DNA of 26,071 nt from JBDRGD01 sp043818095 (GTDB lineage Bacteria > Chloroflexota > Dehalococcoidia > Dehalococcoidales > RBG-16-60-22), in assembly GCA_043818095.1 (NCBI GenBank), contig JBDRGD010000039.1, positions 1-26,071 on the forward strand, given 5' to 3'. Shown piece by piece: positions 1-7,441 of the stretch. A program made the position numbers and the translations under genes. The first letter of the stretch is position 1. Each line of letters begins with the position of its first letter. The notes beneath the pieces are model-generated. The model did no database searches and was not told the DNA's origin. It saw only the letters and a program-made list of their open reading frames with translations.

Positions 1-1
1 C

Positions 2-496
2 GATGATATCGTCCGCCCCCCCTACTTTGCCCCGGAGACGAAACCTATCGACGAGCTTTTCGTCGAAATGCGCGACAACAACTACCGCATGTGCGTCGTC
101 GTCGATGAATACGGGGGCACCGCGGGCATCGTCTCCCTCTCCCGGCTGGTCGAGGAAATCGTCGGGGAGGTCGGCGACGAGCTTGCCTCGGTGGAGAAGG
201 ACTACGAGATTATCAACGCCAACACCTTCCAGATTGACGGCTCCATGCGCATCGAGGAAGCCAATGAGGAGATGATACTTGGCCTCCCCGAGGGCGATTA
301 CGAGACCGTCGCCGGCTTTATCCTCCACTTGCTCGGCCACATCCCCCATACCAACGAGCAGGTCCGTTACAAGAACATCAAAATCGCCATCACCGAGATG
401 AAGAGCCAGAAAATCGAGACCGTCGTCCTCACCAAGGAAAACCCCACGAAACCGAAAGAGAAGAAGGAATGCCCGCCGGAGGGAAAGACCGGATGA
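2..496 (+). CDS. CorC/TlyC (HlyC)-family CBS-domain protein, C-terminal part
   Basis: This is a partial gene whose 5' end lies outside the window; the frame is open from base 2. The first part is the end of a second CBS domain, with the typical stretch VVVDEYGGTAGIVSL followed by LVEEIVGEVGDEL. A CorC_HlyC (transporter-associated) domain follows, from about INANTFQIDG to the end (FILHLLGHIP, IKIAITEM). Members of this family usually have an N-terminal four-helix DUF21/CNNM membrane domain, two CBS domains and this C-terminal domain; they are linked to magnesium or other cation efflux. The label hemolysin is historical. The last about 20 residues are a Lys/Glu-rich tail. The next gene starts 36 bases after the stop. 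Family assignment is firm; the transported ion is not shown by the sequence. Confidence 0.88.
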   Translation, partial: DDIVRPPYFAPETKPIDELFVEMRDNNYRMCVVVDEYGGTAGIVSLSRLVEEIVGEVGDELASVEKDYEIINANTFQIDGSMRIEEANEEMILGLPEGDYETVAGFILHLLGHIPHTNEQVRYKNIKIAITEMKSQKIETVVLTKENPTKPKEKKECPPEGKTG

Positions 497-532
497 ACCG
501 CGGCGAGGGCGGCTCCCGGCAAAGGTAAGAAA

Positions 533-1177
533 ATGCAGCGCCTGCGTATCCGCTTCTGCCGCGGGGGAGAGCTCAGGTTCATCTCCCACCTGGACCTGAT
601 GCGCCTCTGGCAGCGCGCCCTGACGCGCGCCGGGATTAACCTGGCCTACTCGGAAGGCTACTCCCCCCACCCCCGGCTCTCCATCGCCGCGCCGCTGGCG
701 CTGGGCGTCACCAGCCGGGCGGAGCTGATGGACGTTTTCCTGGAAAAGTGGGCTTCGCCCCACTTCTTCACGGACGCGGTGAACCAGCAGCTGCCGGAGG
801 GCATCCGGGTGCTGGAAGCCCACCAGATACCCCCCATCCTGCCCTCATTACAGTCGCGAATGAGCTTTGCCGAATACGAAGTAAAGCTGGAAACCGAACA
901 GGGACGGGAGGAAATCTCCGGCGCCATCGCGGACCTGCTCTCGCGGGAAGAACTGCCCTGGCAGCACCAGCGCGATACCGGGCCCCGGAAATACGACCTG
1001 AGAAAGCTGATTGATGACATCCGGCTGGAAGCCCTGGTAGAAGGCGTCGCCACGCTGGTCATGAAGCTCCGCTGCGACAGCGGAGGCTCCGGCAGGCCGG
1101 AGCAGGTCGCCGCTGCCCTCGGTTTTGCCCACCCGCCGCAATCGATAGCGCGGACGAACCTGATACTCACCACCTAG
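533..1177 (+). CDS. DUF2344 / TIGR03936 family protein (radical SAM-linked)
   Basis: A 214-residue protein opening with RLRIRFCRGGELRFISHLD, then RALTRAGINLAYSEGYSPHP and the PRLSIAAPLALGVTSRAE block. These are hallmarks of the DUF2344 family. In many bacteria this domain is fused to, or encoded right after, a B12-binding radical SAM protein, and its biochemical role is unknown. Here it stands alone: upstream is a CBS protein, and the radical SAM partner is not in the window. AAAGGT lies about 8 bases before the ATG. The gene is followed after 18 bases by tilS, and all neighbours are on the same strand, so it is probably part of a CBS-DUF2344-tilS-TGase-like operon. The family call is confident; no function is asserted. 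Confidence 0.85.
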   Translation: MQRLRIRFCRGGELRFISHLDLMRLWQRALTRAGINLAYSEGYSPHPRLSIAAPLALGVTSRAELMDVFLEKWASPHFFTDAVNQQLPEGIRVLEAHQIPPILPSLQSRMSFAEYEVKLETEQGREEISGAIADLLSREELPWQHQRDTGPRKYDLRKLIDDIRLEALVEGVATLVMKLRCDSGGSGRPEQVAAALGFAHPPQSIARTNLILTT

Positions 1178-1195
1178 CCCCGAGCGGGACAGGCC

Positions 1196-2614
1196 ATGAA
1201 AGAAAGACCTCTGGAACAGCGCATTTTACTTTTCCTCCGGGAGCAGCGGCTCATTGCACCGACGATGAAACTGGTCGTCGCCGTCTCCGGCGGCGCGGAC
1301 TCCGTCTGCCTGCTGCACGTCCTGCACAAGCTCAGCCCGGAGCCGGGCGTCTCGCTGCACGTCGCCCACCTGGACCACCGGATACGGGGCGCGGCAGCGG
1401 AAGAAGACGCCCGCTACGTGACCGCCCTGGCCCGGCGCATGGGCATCCCGGTAACGGTTGACCGCCGGGACGTGCCCCGCTACCGGGAGGAGCACCGCCT
1501 CTCCCTGGAGGAAGCCGCCCGGGAGGTTCGTTACAACTTCCTCTCGGAGGTGGCGCGCACTGTGGGGGCAGCCGCTGCCGCGGTGGGCCATACCCGGGAC
1601 GACCACGTAGAGACCGTCCTGATGCACTTTCTCCGGGGCAGCGGGACGCAGGGACTGCGCGGTCTGGCGCCGCGGCAACGGTGGTCGTCTGTGGAAGGCA
1701 ACCTGGAGGTAATCAGGCCCCTGCTATCGGTAAGCCGCGAGGAGACCGTCGCCTATTGCCGGCGACACCGCCTCGCCACCCGGCAGGACGCCACCAATCT
1801 TTCCCTCCACCCGCTGCGGAACCGCGTCCGCCTGGATCTGCTGCCGCGGCTGGCGGAATACAATCCGCAGGTCGCCGAGGCCCTCCGGCGCACCGCCACC
1901 CTGGCCCGGGACGAGTTCGAGTTCCTGGAGGAGGCGGCGCGGAAAGCGTGGCCGGAAGTCTGCCGGCAGGTTGACGGCGCGGTGCTCCTGGACAAGGCGG
2001 CTTTCGGGAAACTGCCCCCCGCGCTGCAGCGGCAGATGCTGCGCCGGAGTATCGCCGCCCTGCGGGGCAACCTCAAAGACCTCTCCGCCACTCACATCGA
2101 GGACCTGATGGCGGTGCGTGACAAAGGCGCGGGGAAAATAATTACTTTGCCGGAGGGATTGACCTTTGCCGTGCAGTACGACCACTACCGTCTGGGAATC
2201 GACGTAGTAGAGACACCCTTCCCGGAGTTGAAAGACCAACTTGAGCTTAAAATCCCCGGCGAGACCGTCCTCCCCGGCTGGCGGGTGACCGCCGAACTCA
2301 GCGACGGGGCGCCCGCGGAAACCGCCGACGGCCCCTTTACCGCCCGCTTCGACTTTGCCCGGACGGGACCGGAAATCGTGCTGCGGAGCCGCCGCCGGGG
2401 AGACCGCTTTCAGCCGCTGGGCATGGGCCAGTCCAAGAAGCTGTACGAGTTCATGATCGACCGGAAAATCCCGCAGGCCTGGCGGGACCGCGTCCCGATT
2501 CTCGCCGCACCGCCGCAGATTATCTGGGTCGCGGGCTACCGCATCGACGACCGCGTGAAGGTCACCGCGGCAACGCGGCGGGTCCTGCGCATCCGCCTGG
2601 AGCGGCAGCCATGA
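1196..2614 (+). CDS. tilS: tRNA(Ile)-lysidine synthetase TilS
   Basis: TilS attaches lysine to C34 of the CAU-anticodon tRNA-Ile using ATP, so that it reads AUA and is charged with isoleucine; it is a cytoplasmic, normally essential enzyme. The 472-residue product has the PP-loop ATP-binding motif SGGADS at residues 31-36, followed by HLDHRIRG and the AVGHTRDDHVETVLMHFLRGSG stretch typical of the N-type ATPase. The central substrate-binding region and the C-terminal TilS domain (SRRRGDRFQPLGM, KKLYEFMIDRKIP) are both present. Length is usual for a three-domain TilS. The ATG has only a weak GGACAGG upstream. Its stop overlaps the next start (ATGA), suggesting translational coupling. Confidence 0.95.
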   Translation: MKERPLEQRILLFLREQRLIAPTMKLVVAVSGGADSVCLLHVLHKLSPEPGVSLHVAHLDHRIRGAAAEEDARYVTALARRMGIPVTVDRRDVPRYREEHRLSLEEAAREVRYNFLSEVARTVGAAAAAVGHTRDDHVETVLMHFLRGSGTQGLRGLAPRQRWSSVEGNLEVIRPLLSVSREETVAYCRRHRLATRQDATNLSLHPLRNRVRLDLLPRLAEYNPQVAEALRRTATLARDEFEFLEEAARKAWPEVCRQVDGAVLLDKAAFGKLPPALQRQMLRRSIAALRGNLKDLSATHIEDLMAVRDKGAGKIITLPEGLTFAVQYDHYRLGIDVVETPFPELKDQLELKIPGETVLPGWRVTAELSDGAPAETADGPFTARFDFARTGPEIVLRSRRRGDRFQPLGMGQSKKLYEFMIDRKIPQAWRDRVPILAAPPQIIWVAGYRIDDRVKVTAATRRVLRIRLERQP

Positions 2615-2928
2615 CCGACCTGGCGCTCGTCGAAAAACTGGCGGAGAAGCTGCGGCAGGAGCCTTACCGCACGCTCACCAACGACTGCTTTGTCAAGTCG
2701 GCACGGTTGAAACGGCAACTCCGGCGGCGGGGCCTAAACTCACGTGTGATTGCCACCATTGGCCTAGGACAGGCAAGGCTTTTCGGCCGCTGGCTGACGA
2801 TACCCGTCCTTCACGGCTGGCTGGAGGTCGACGGCAAGAGGGTGGAGACCTCGCGCCCCCTGGGGTCGGCGGGCATCTGGAGCATCGTTCCCGTGAACAT
2901 CCGGCCGGTAATCAAGCTGCGCTTCTGA
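2611..2928 (+). CDS. Small transglutaminase/papain-fold-like protein
   Basis: A 105-residue protein starting inside the tilS stop (ATGA overlap), so it is probably translated by re-initiation after tilS. Visible features are a conserved-looking Cys in TNDCFVKSARLKRQLRRRG, near residue 26, and a His in HGWLEVDGKRVET, near residue 69. The Cys-helix-(R/L)RRG-strand-His-W-EVDG layout resembles small transglutaminase-like (Transglut_core3-type) domains, including those of lasso-peptide B2 proteases. The usual third Asp is not obvious. No precursor peptide or ABC exporter gene is nearby, so a RiPP role is not supported. Function is unknown; the family suggestion is inference from motif spacing. Confidence 0.6.
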   Translation: MTDLALVEKLAEKLRQEPYRTLTNDCFVKSARLKRQLRRRGLNSRVIATIGLGQARLFGRWLTIPVLHGWLEVDGKRVETSRPLGSAGIWSIVPVNIRPVIKLRF

Positions 2929-2931
2929 AAT

Positions 2932-3711
2932 TCAGGCGGTTTCGAAGTCCTCGTCCCCGCCGGACCTCCAGCGCAACCGGAGAACGGCAAAGCTCACCAG
3001 TATTGCGATGCCGGCGAGGTAAATCTCCACCTGGACGAGACTGAAGATGCGCGCCTGCAGCAGGACGATGCTGTAATTCAGCAGTGCATGCAGGAAAGCG
3101 GCCAGCAGATAGAACTTCCAGCCCCACCCGCGGGCGAGTCCCCAGCCGCTTATCGCCCCGGCGGCGATATGGAAGCCCATCGCGAAGAACCTCTCCCAGA
3201 TCCCCGCCAGCGCCAACGGCCCCTGGGTCTGCACCAGTTGCCACGACCATCCCGCCATGAACATCTTGTGGTGGGTCCAGACCGCCTCGTAGGTGCCGAA
3301 AGCCGCGCCCGCCACCGCCCCGATAACCAGCCCCATGCGGAGGGTTAGGGTCCGGTTCCGGCGCCACCACCAGAACACCGCCGGCAGCATCTTGGCGCCC
3401 TCCTGGACAATGCCGCTGAGCAGTATCTGCGGTATCGCCGCCAGCAGCAGCCACTGGTTCAGTACCAGCGGTGGCCAGATGCGCATCAGCAGTTGTCCCA
3501 CGAGAGCCTGTGCCGGTATCTGGACGAAAGCGATGGCCAGCAGGGGCAGGAAAGCTCCCGGGATGAGCACCACCCACAGCCACGGCTTCACGAAAAGGGG
3601 CGGCCAGTACGCCGCCAGCCATAGCGCGCCGAAAAGCACGGCGAGTCCCAGTCCCACGCCGTGCGGGACGACAAACCATTCCCCCAGAAAGCTAAGACTA
3701 ACTGCCCACAT
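2932..3711 (-). CDS. PrsW-like intramembrane protease family protein
   Basis: A 259-residue, very hydrophobic protein with about seven to eight predicted membrane segments. It carries the residue pattern of the PrsW/CAAX-like glutamic membrane proteases: E104-G-A-K107 within a membrane segment, E142 in GAVAGAAFGTYEAVW, R174 and H181 in ERFFAMGFH, and H208 in FLHALLN. PrsW proteins cleave membrane substrates such as anti-sigma factors; no anti-sigma or sigma gene is visible here, so the substrate is unknown. The motif-1 sequence is QEGAK rather than the common EE-x-x-K. The start is well supported by GGAGGAG three bases before ATG and a strong promoter upstream. The gene converges on the TGase-like ORF with a 3-base gap. 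Confidence 0.7.
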   Translation of the reverse strand: MWAVSLSFLGEWFVVPHGVGLGLAVLFGALWLAAYWPPLFVKPWLWVVLIPGAFLPLLAIAFVQIPAQALVGQLLMRIWPPLVLNQWLLLAAIPQILLSGIVQEGAKMLPAVFWWWRRNRTLTLRMGLVIGAVAGAAFGTYEAVWTHHKMFMAGWSWQLVQTQGPLALAGIWERFFAMGFHIAAGAISGWGLARGWGWKFYLLAAFLHALLNYSIVLLQARIFSLVQVEIYLAGIAILVSFAVLRLRWRSGGDEDFETA

Positions 3712-3774
3712 TTGCTCCTCCTTATCCGCGGGACGGCGACGCTACATCATCCGCCCGGTTCTCATCTTGCCCGC

Positions 3775-3803
3775 ATTATATGGAGGGCTGACACCAAATG
3801 CAA
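3775..3803 (-). promoter_or_regulatory. Sigma-70-type promoter of the prsW-like gene
   Basis: On the minus strand there is TTGCAT (3803-3798), a 17-base spacer and a perfect TATAAT (3780-3775). The transcript would start near 3768, giving a leader of about 55 bases to the ATG at 3711. Confidence 0.65.
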
Positions 3804-3834
3804 CCGGACCTTTTACTCAATCTTAGTTGTTGCC

Positions 3835-3910
3835 GTCATTGCGAGCGAAGCGAAGCAATCCCGTGCGAAGGAAAAAGAGATTGCTTCGTCGTTACGCTCC
3901 TCGCAATGAC
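3835..3910. repeat. 76-bp palindromic repeat, copy 1
   Basis: The ends are GTCATTGCGAG and CTCGCAATGAC, an 11-bp perfect inverted repeat. Inside lies a second inverted pair, GAAGCAATC and GATTGCTTC. The length is identical to copies at 8817 and 14931. The centre (about 16 bases) differs between copies while both arms are conserved, so the RNA would fold into a long stem-loop. It lies in the gap 3' of nrdJ. It is probably a REP- or MITE-like element. Confidence 0.85.
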
Positions 3911-4015
3911 AACCAAGAATGAGCAGAACCCCGCTGCCGGAACCATTCGCGGAGTGCCAGGCGGTCTGCATCGCTACAAAGCGGGGGTGTTCAAGAGGGG
4001 CAAAGCCCCCCTCCA

Positions 4016-4047
4016 TAAAAATTCCCCCTCTCCTGGAGGAGAGGGGG
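4016..4047 (-). terminator. Rho-independent terminator of nrdJ
   Basis: On the minus strand a perfect 10-bp stem, CCCCCTCTCC / GGAGAGGGGG, closes a 4-base loop and is followed by AATTTTTA. It begins about 25 bases after the nrdJ stop codon. Confidence 0.75.
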
Positions 4048-4072
4048 ACAAAGGGGGTGAGACATTTTTCAT

Positions 4073-6637
4073 CTAGCACTTGGTATACCCGCAGGCGGGG
4101 CAGATGAAGCACCCCTCCTGGTAGACGAGCATGTTGGAGCAGTCCGGGCACTGCCCGGCGAGGTTCTTGGCCAGGCCGTAGTCCTCCGCCCGCGGCTTGC
4201 CCTCGTAGCCGGTGGTGTGCTTTTCCAGCACGCTGGCGATGGCGTCCGCGCAGGAGAGGATGGACTTGCCGTCCTCCCAGGCGATAGACGGGCAGCGGAT
4301 ACCGCGGAGCTGTTTGACCGCGGAAGCTACCTCCACGCCGGAGCGCAGCGCCAGGGAGATGAGGCGGCAGGTGGACTCCAGCTGGGCGGCGGCGCAGCCG
4401 CCGGTCTTGCCCAGCGAGGAAAAGACCTCGCAGATACCCTGCTCGTCCGAGTTGACCGTGACGTAAAGGTGCCCGCAGCCGGTGGTCACCCTTTCGGTAA
4501 CGCCGGTGGTGGTCTTCGCCCGGCGGCGCGGGGTGCGCTTCCCGTCCTCCCTCTTTTCGTCTTCCTTCTTCCCGGTGGTCAGCACCTGCGCGTCCCGGCT
4601 GCGGTCCCGGTAAATGGTGATGCCCTTCAGCCCGTCCTCGTAAGCGAGGGTGTAGACCTCGGCCACGTCTTCCGGGGTGGCCTCCTGGGGGAAATTGACC
4701 GTCTTGGAGACGGCGTTGTTCGTGGACTGCTGGAATGCGGCCTGCATTTTGACGTGCCACTGCGGGGTGATTTCATGGGCGGTGACGAAAAGCCTGCGGA
4801 CATCCTCCGGGACACCATCGATTTCCCGCAGGTGTTCCCCGGCCGCCAGCTTCTGCATCAGATCCTCGGAGTAGAACCCGCCCTGCCGGGCGGCTTCCTC
4901 GAAGTAGGGATTGACCTCCACGAGCTGCGCCCCGTCCAGGATGTTCTTGGTGTAGCTCAGGGCAAAGAGGGGCTCGATGCCGCTGGAGCAGCCGGCAATC
5001 ATGCTGAGGGTGCCGGTGGGGGCGATGGTGGTGCGCGCCGCGTTCCGCACCCGGGGTCCGTCCGGGACGTCATAAACGCTCCCCTGGAAGGCGGGGAACA
5101 CGCCCCGCTCCTCGCCCAGCTCCGCGGAGGCTTTCAGGGCTTCCTCATTGACGAAGCGCATGATTTCCGCCGCCGTCTTGAGCGCCTCCCCGGAGTCATA
5201 AGGAATACCCAGCATGATAAGCATATCGGCAAAGCCCATCACGCCCAGCCCGATTTTCCGGGTGGAACGTGTCATCTCGGCGATCTGGGGGAGGGGGAAC
5301 TTGTTGACATCGATGACGTCATCCAGGAAGCGGATGCCCGTCCGCACCGTCTCCGCCAGCTTCGCATAATCGACCTCGTGCCGGCCGTGGTGCTCGCGCA
5401 GCATTCTGGAGAGGTTGATGGAGGCGAGATTGCAGGACTCGTAGGGCAGCAGGGGCTGCTCGCCGCAGGGGTTGGTGCTTTCAATCTTGCCGAGCTGGGG
5501 GGTGGGATTGTCCCGGTTGATGCGGTCGATGAAGACGATGCCGGGGTCCCCGGCACGCCACGCCATTTCCACAATCTTGTTGAAAACCTCCCCGGCGTTG
5601 AGCCGCTCCACCACCTTGCCGGTGCGGGGGTTTATCAAATCGTAATCCTCTCCCTTTTTCGCCGCTTCCATGAACTCGGCGGTGAGGGCCACGGAGATGT
5701 TAAAGTTGGTCAGCTTGCTTAAATCTTCCTTGGAGGTGATGAATTTCATGATGTCCGGGTGGTCCACGGAGAGGATGCCCATGTTGGCCCCGCGGCGCAT
5801 ACCGCCCTGCTTGATGACGTCCGTGGCGGTGTCAAAGGCGCGGATAAAGGAGACCGGCCCGCTGGCGACGCCGCCGGTGGAGCCCACGCGGTCGTTCTCC
5901 GGGCGCAGCCGGGAAAAGGAAAAACCGGTGCCGCCGCCGCTCTGGTGGATGAGGGCGGTGTACTTGACGGCGTCAAAGATGGACTCCATGCTGTCCTCCA
6001 CGGGGAGGACGAAACAGGCGGAAAGCTGCCCCAGCTCCCGGCCGGCGTTCATCAGGGTGGGGGAGTTGGGCAGGAACTCGAGGGTGGTCATCAGGCGGTA
6101 GAACTCATCCTCCCATCTCTTCGCGTCGGCCTTGTTACCGTAGTTCGTCTCCGCGGCGGCAATCGCCCGCGCGACGCGCCGGAACATCTCTTCCGGCGTC
6201 TCGATAACGTTACCTTCCTTGTCCTTCTGGAGGTAACGTTTCGCCAGGACATGGCGGGCGTTCTCCGTGAGCTTTACCGCGGTCGTGGTCGCCTGCGGGG
6301 TGCTGCTGTTTACCGTCGTTTCCATGGTCACCTCTTTCGGTACTGCCGGTTTTTCCGCTGGTTTTTCCGCGTTCAGGATTTCCCGAACCATCGCCTCGAT
6401 TTCCGCATCGGAGGGGAGGGGCAGACTGCGCTTCGGCGGCGAGACCAGGTCTTCCATCCCGGGCAGGGTTTGTATCTGACGGGGCTTGTCCAGGCGCGCA
6501 ATCACCTGGCTGGTAATCCGCTCGATGACGCGGCGGTCGGAGATGCCCATGGACTCCGCCGCGGCGAAGATGACGCGCGCAATCTGGGTGGCGTTCACCG
6601 GGTTGCCTCGATTTTCGGGCCGGCTGGACGGGCCCAT
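4073..6637 (-). CDS. nrdJ: Adenosylcobalamin-dependent (class II) ribonucleoside-diphosphate reductase
   Basis: NrdJ reduces ribonucleotides to deoxyribonucleotides using a thiyl radical generated from adenosylcobalamin. The 854-residue protein has a degenerate ATP-cone-like N-terminus (ATQIARVIFAAAESMGISDRR), a linker, then the catalytic barrel. NPCGE carries the expected thiyl Cys and the Glu. LSACFVLP and YESCNLASINL carry the two redox cysteines, with the 11-residue Cys-Cys spacing known from Thermotoga NrdJ. The tail is a zinc-ribbon-like redox region (CPDCSNML, CFICPACGYTKC). Two ATGs are possible. AGGAG at 6649-6645 is 1 base from the ATG at 6643 but 7 bases from the ATG at 6637, so I prefer 6637. 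It follows nrdR by 16 bases and should share its promoter. No class I or III reductase is in the window. Confidence 0.95.
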   Translation of the reverse strand: MGPSSRPENRGNPVNATQIARVIFAAAESMGISDRRVIERITSQVIARLDKPRQIQTLPGMEDLVSPPKRSLPLPSDAEIEAMVREILNAEKPAEKPAVPKEVTMETTVNSSTPQATTTAVKLTENARHVLAKRYLQKDKEGNVIETPEEMFRRVARAIAAAETNYGNKADAKRWEDEFYRLMTTLEFLPNSPTLMNAGRELGQLSACFVLPVEDSMESIFDAVKYTALIHQSGGGTGFSFSRLRPENDRVGSTGGVASGPVSFIRAFDTATDVIKQGGMRRGANMGILSVDHPDIMKFITSKEDLSKLTNFNISVALTAEFMEAAKKGEDYDLINPRTGKVVERLNAGEVFNKIVEMAWRAGDPGIVFIDRINRDNPTPQLGKIESTNPCGEQPLLPYESCNLASINLSRMLREHHGRHEVDYAKLAETVRTGIRFLDDVIDVNKFPLPQIAEMTRSTRKIGLGVMGFADMLIMLGIPYDSGEALKTAAEIMRFVNEEALKASAELGEERGVFPAFQGSVYDVPDGPRVRNAARTTIAPTGTLSMIAGCSSGIEPLFALSYTKNILDGAQLVEVNPYFEEAARQGGFYSEDLMQKLAAGEHLREIDGVPEDVRRLFVTAHEITPQWHVKMQAAFQQSTNNAVSKTVNFPQEATPEDVAEVYTLAYEDGLKGITIYRDRSRDAQVLTTGKKEDEKREDGKRTPRRRAKTTTGVTERVTTGCGHLYVTVNSDEQGICEVFSSLGKTGGCAAAQLESTCRLISLALRSGVEVASAVKQLRGIRCPSIAWEDGKSILSCADAIASVLEKHTTGYEGKPRAEDYGLAKNLAGQCPDCSNMLVYQEGCFICPACGYTKC

Positions 6638-6653
6638 AATCATGCTCCTGATT

Positions 6654-7217
6654 TTAGTTTTTATTCAGCCGGGCGGCCCGCCTGCGGGGTAGCAGGGCGG
6701 ACTTTTTCGGGACCGGCGGCAGGCTGTCCTCCGCGAGGAGGGGCAGCTGGGCGGTGGAAGGAGTAAAAGCGGCGCCGTCCGCCAGGTGGTCCACCACTTC
6801 TTTCAGCTCGGTGATGTCCGCGAACTCCCGGTAAACGCTGGCGAAGCGGAGATAAGCGATGTGGTCCAAATGTTTCAGTCCTTCCATGACGAGGTCGCCG
6901 ATGGCCCGGCTGGAAATCTCCGCTTTGCCCAGCAGGTAGAGCTTCGCTTCCACGTCGTCCGCCAGCTGGTCCACCCTGCCGCTGGCCAGGGGGCGTTTCT
7001 CACAGGCCTTCAAAATTCCGCCGAGCAGCTTCTCCCGGCGGAACTCCTCGCGCCGCCCGTCCTTCTTGATGACGAAGAGGCTGACCGGCTGGACGCGCTC
7101 GTAGGTGGTGAAGCGGGCCTGACACTTCAGGCACTCGCGGCGGCGGCGTATGCCGTCATTGACGTCCCGGGAGTCAATCACCTTGGAATCGTAATAGCTG
7201 CAAAACGGGCAGTTCAT
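6654..7217 (-). CDS. nrdR: Transcriptional repressor NrdR
   Basis: NrdR is a zinc and (d)ATP-sensing repressor of ribonucleotide reductase genes. The 187-residue protein begins MNCPFC and has the second metal pair in RRRRECLKCQARFTTYERV, giving the zinc ribbon at about residues 3-32. An ATP-cone domain follows (VIKKDGRREEFRREKLLGGILKACEKRP to about residue 145). A further C-terminal tail of about 40 residues makes it longer than the common 150-160. It is first in an operon with nrdJ. NrdR boxes overlap its own promoter, so autoregulation is expected. The ATG at 7217 gives the canonical N-terminus. Confidence 0.95.
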   Translation of the reverse strand: MNCPFCSYYDSKVIDSRDVNDGIRRRRECLKCQARFTTYERVQPVSLFVIKKDGRREEFRREKLLGGILKACEKRPLASGRVDQLADDVEAKLYLLGKAEISSRAIGDLVMEGLKHLDHIAYLRFASVYREFADITELKEVVDHLADGAAFTPSTAQLPLLAEDSLPPVPKKSALLPRRRAARLNKN

Positions 7218-7227
7218 CGTTTCCTAA

Positions 7228-7243
7228 CCACAAGCTATGGGAA
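7228..7243. promoter_or_regulatory. Degenerate second NrdR box
   Basis: This site keeps CCACAA and TAT-G of the NrdR consensus (acaCwAtATaTwGtgt), about 9 of 16 positions. It lies 30 bp from the strong box, close to the three-helical-turn spacing seen for paired NrdR boxes, and would cover the predicted transcript start. Alone it would not be convincing. Confidence 0.4.
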
Positions 7244-7251
7244 CAGACTTT

Positions 7252-7280
7252 AAATTACCACAATATATAGTGTTTGTCAA
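7252..7280 (-). promoter_or_regulatory. Promoter of nrdR-nrdJ
   Basis: On the minus strand a perfect TTGACA (7280-7275), a 17-base spacer and TAATTT (7257-7252) predict a transcript start near 7245, 28 bases before the nrdR ATG. The spacer is almost exactly filled by the NrdR box at 7258-7273, so a bound repressor would block RNA polymerase. Confidence 0.75.
7258..7273. promoter_or_regulatory. NrdR box (strong)
   Basis: CCACAATATATAGTGT matches the published consensus acaCwAtATaTwGtgt at 15 of 16 positions. It sits between the -35 and -10 of the nrdR-nrdJ promoter and abuts the -35 of the divergent folC promoter. Confidence 0.85.
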
Positions 7281-7302
7281 GCGATTGTTAAGGGAATATT
7301 AT
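7274..7302 (+). promoter_or_regulatory. Candidate distal promoter of folC, divergent from nrdR
   Basis: TTGTCA (7274-7279), 17-base spacer, TATTAT (7297-7302), each one base from consensus. Its -35 is the reverse complement of the nrdR -35 shifted by one base, so two polymerases could not occupy both. The leader to folC would be about 130 bases and contains a hairpin (GATATTT/AAATATC, 7349-7369). Confidence 0.5.
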
Positions 7303-7388
7303 GCTATTCGAGTCCTGTTTTTTACGCTCACCGGCAGACTTTTATTCTGATATTTTTCTGAGAAATATCCGCCTCTTAAACACCGGAC

Positions 7389-7417
7389 TTTACCTTATTA
7401 TTACCAGAAGCTATGAT
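7389..7417 (+). promoter_or_regulatory. Candidate proximal promoter of folC
   Basis: TTTACC (7389-7394), 17-base spacer, TATGAT (7412-7417). The transcript would start about 18 bases before the folC ATG, just leaving room for the ribosome binding site. It is an alternative or addition to the distal promoter. Confidence 0.4.
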
Positions 7418-7441
7418 ATAGCCGGGCAGGGAGGAAAAGCC

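Larger units (their letters stand above)
3712..4072. other. Intergenic region between the prsW-like gene and nrdJ
   Basis: This 361-base gap holds no convincing gene. From left to right it contains the promoter of the prsW-like gene, one copy of the 76-bp palindrome, about 80 bases without clear structure, a GAGGGGC-AAA-GCCCC hairpin at 3995-4009, and a GC-rich hairpin with an A-tract that works as terminator for nrdJ when read on the minus strand. The short open frames crossing it contain the palindrome and show no recognisable protein. Confidence 0.7.

Noticed and set aside
2611..2928. A lasso-peptide B2 protease as part of a RiPP cluster
   Set aside because: There is no B1 protein, cyclase, precursor peptide or exporter nearby, and the third catalytic residue is not evident.
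4217..5722. A long open frame on the plus strand (about 500 codons) opposite nrdJ
   Set aside because: It lies wholly inside nrdJ on the other strand, its translation is low-complexity Gly/Ala/Val/Arg-rich with no known motif, and GC-rich codon bias explains the lack of stops.
7301..7441. Upstream extension of folC to the ATG at 7301
   Set aside because: The codon overlaps the -10 of a promoter, has no ribosome binding site, and the added residues do not look like FolC; the ATG at 7442 has GGGAGG.
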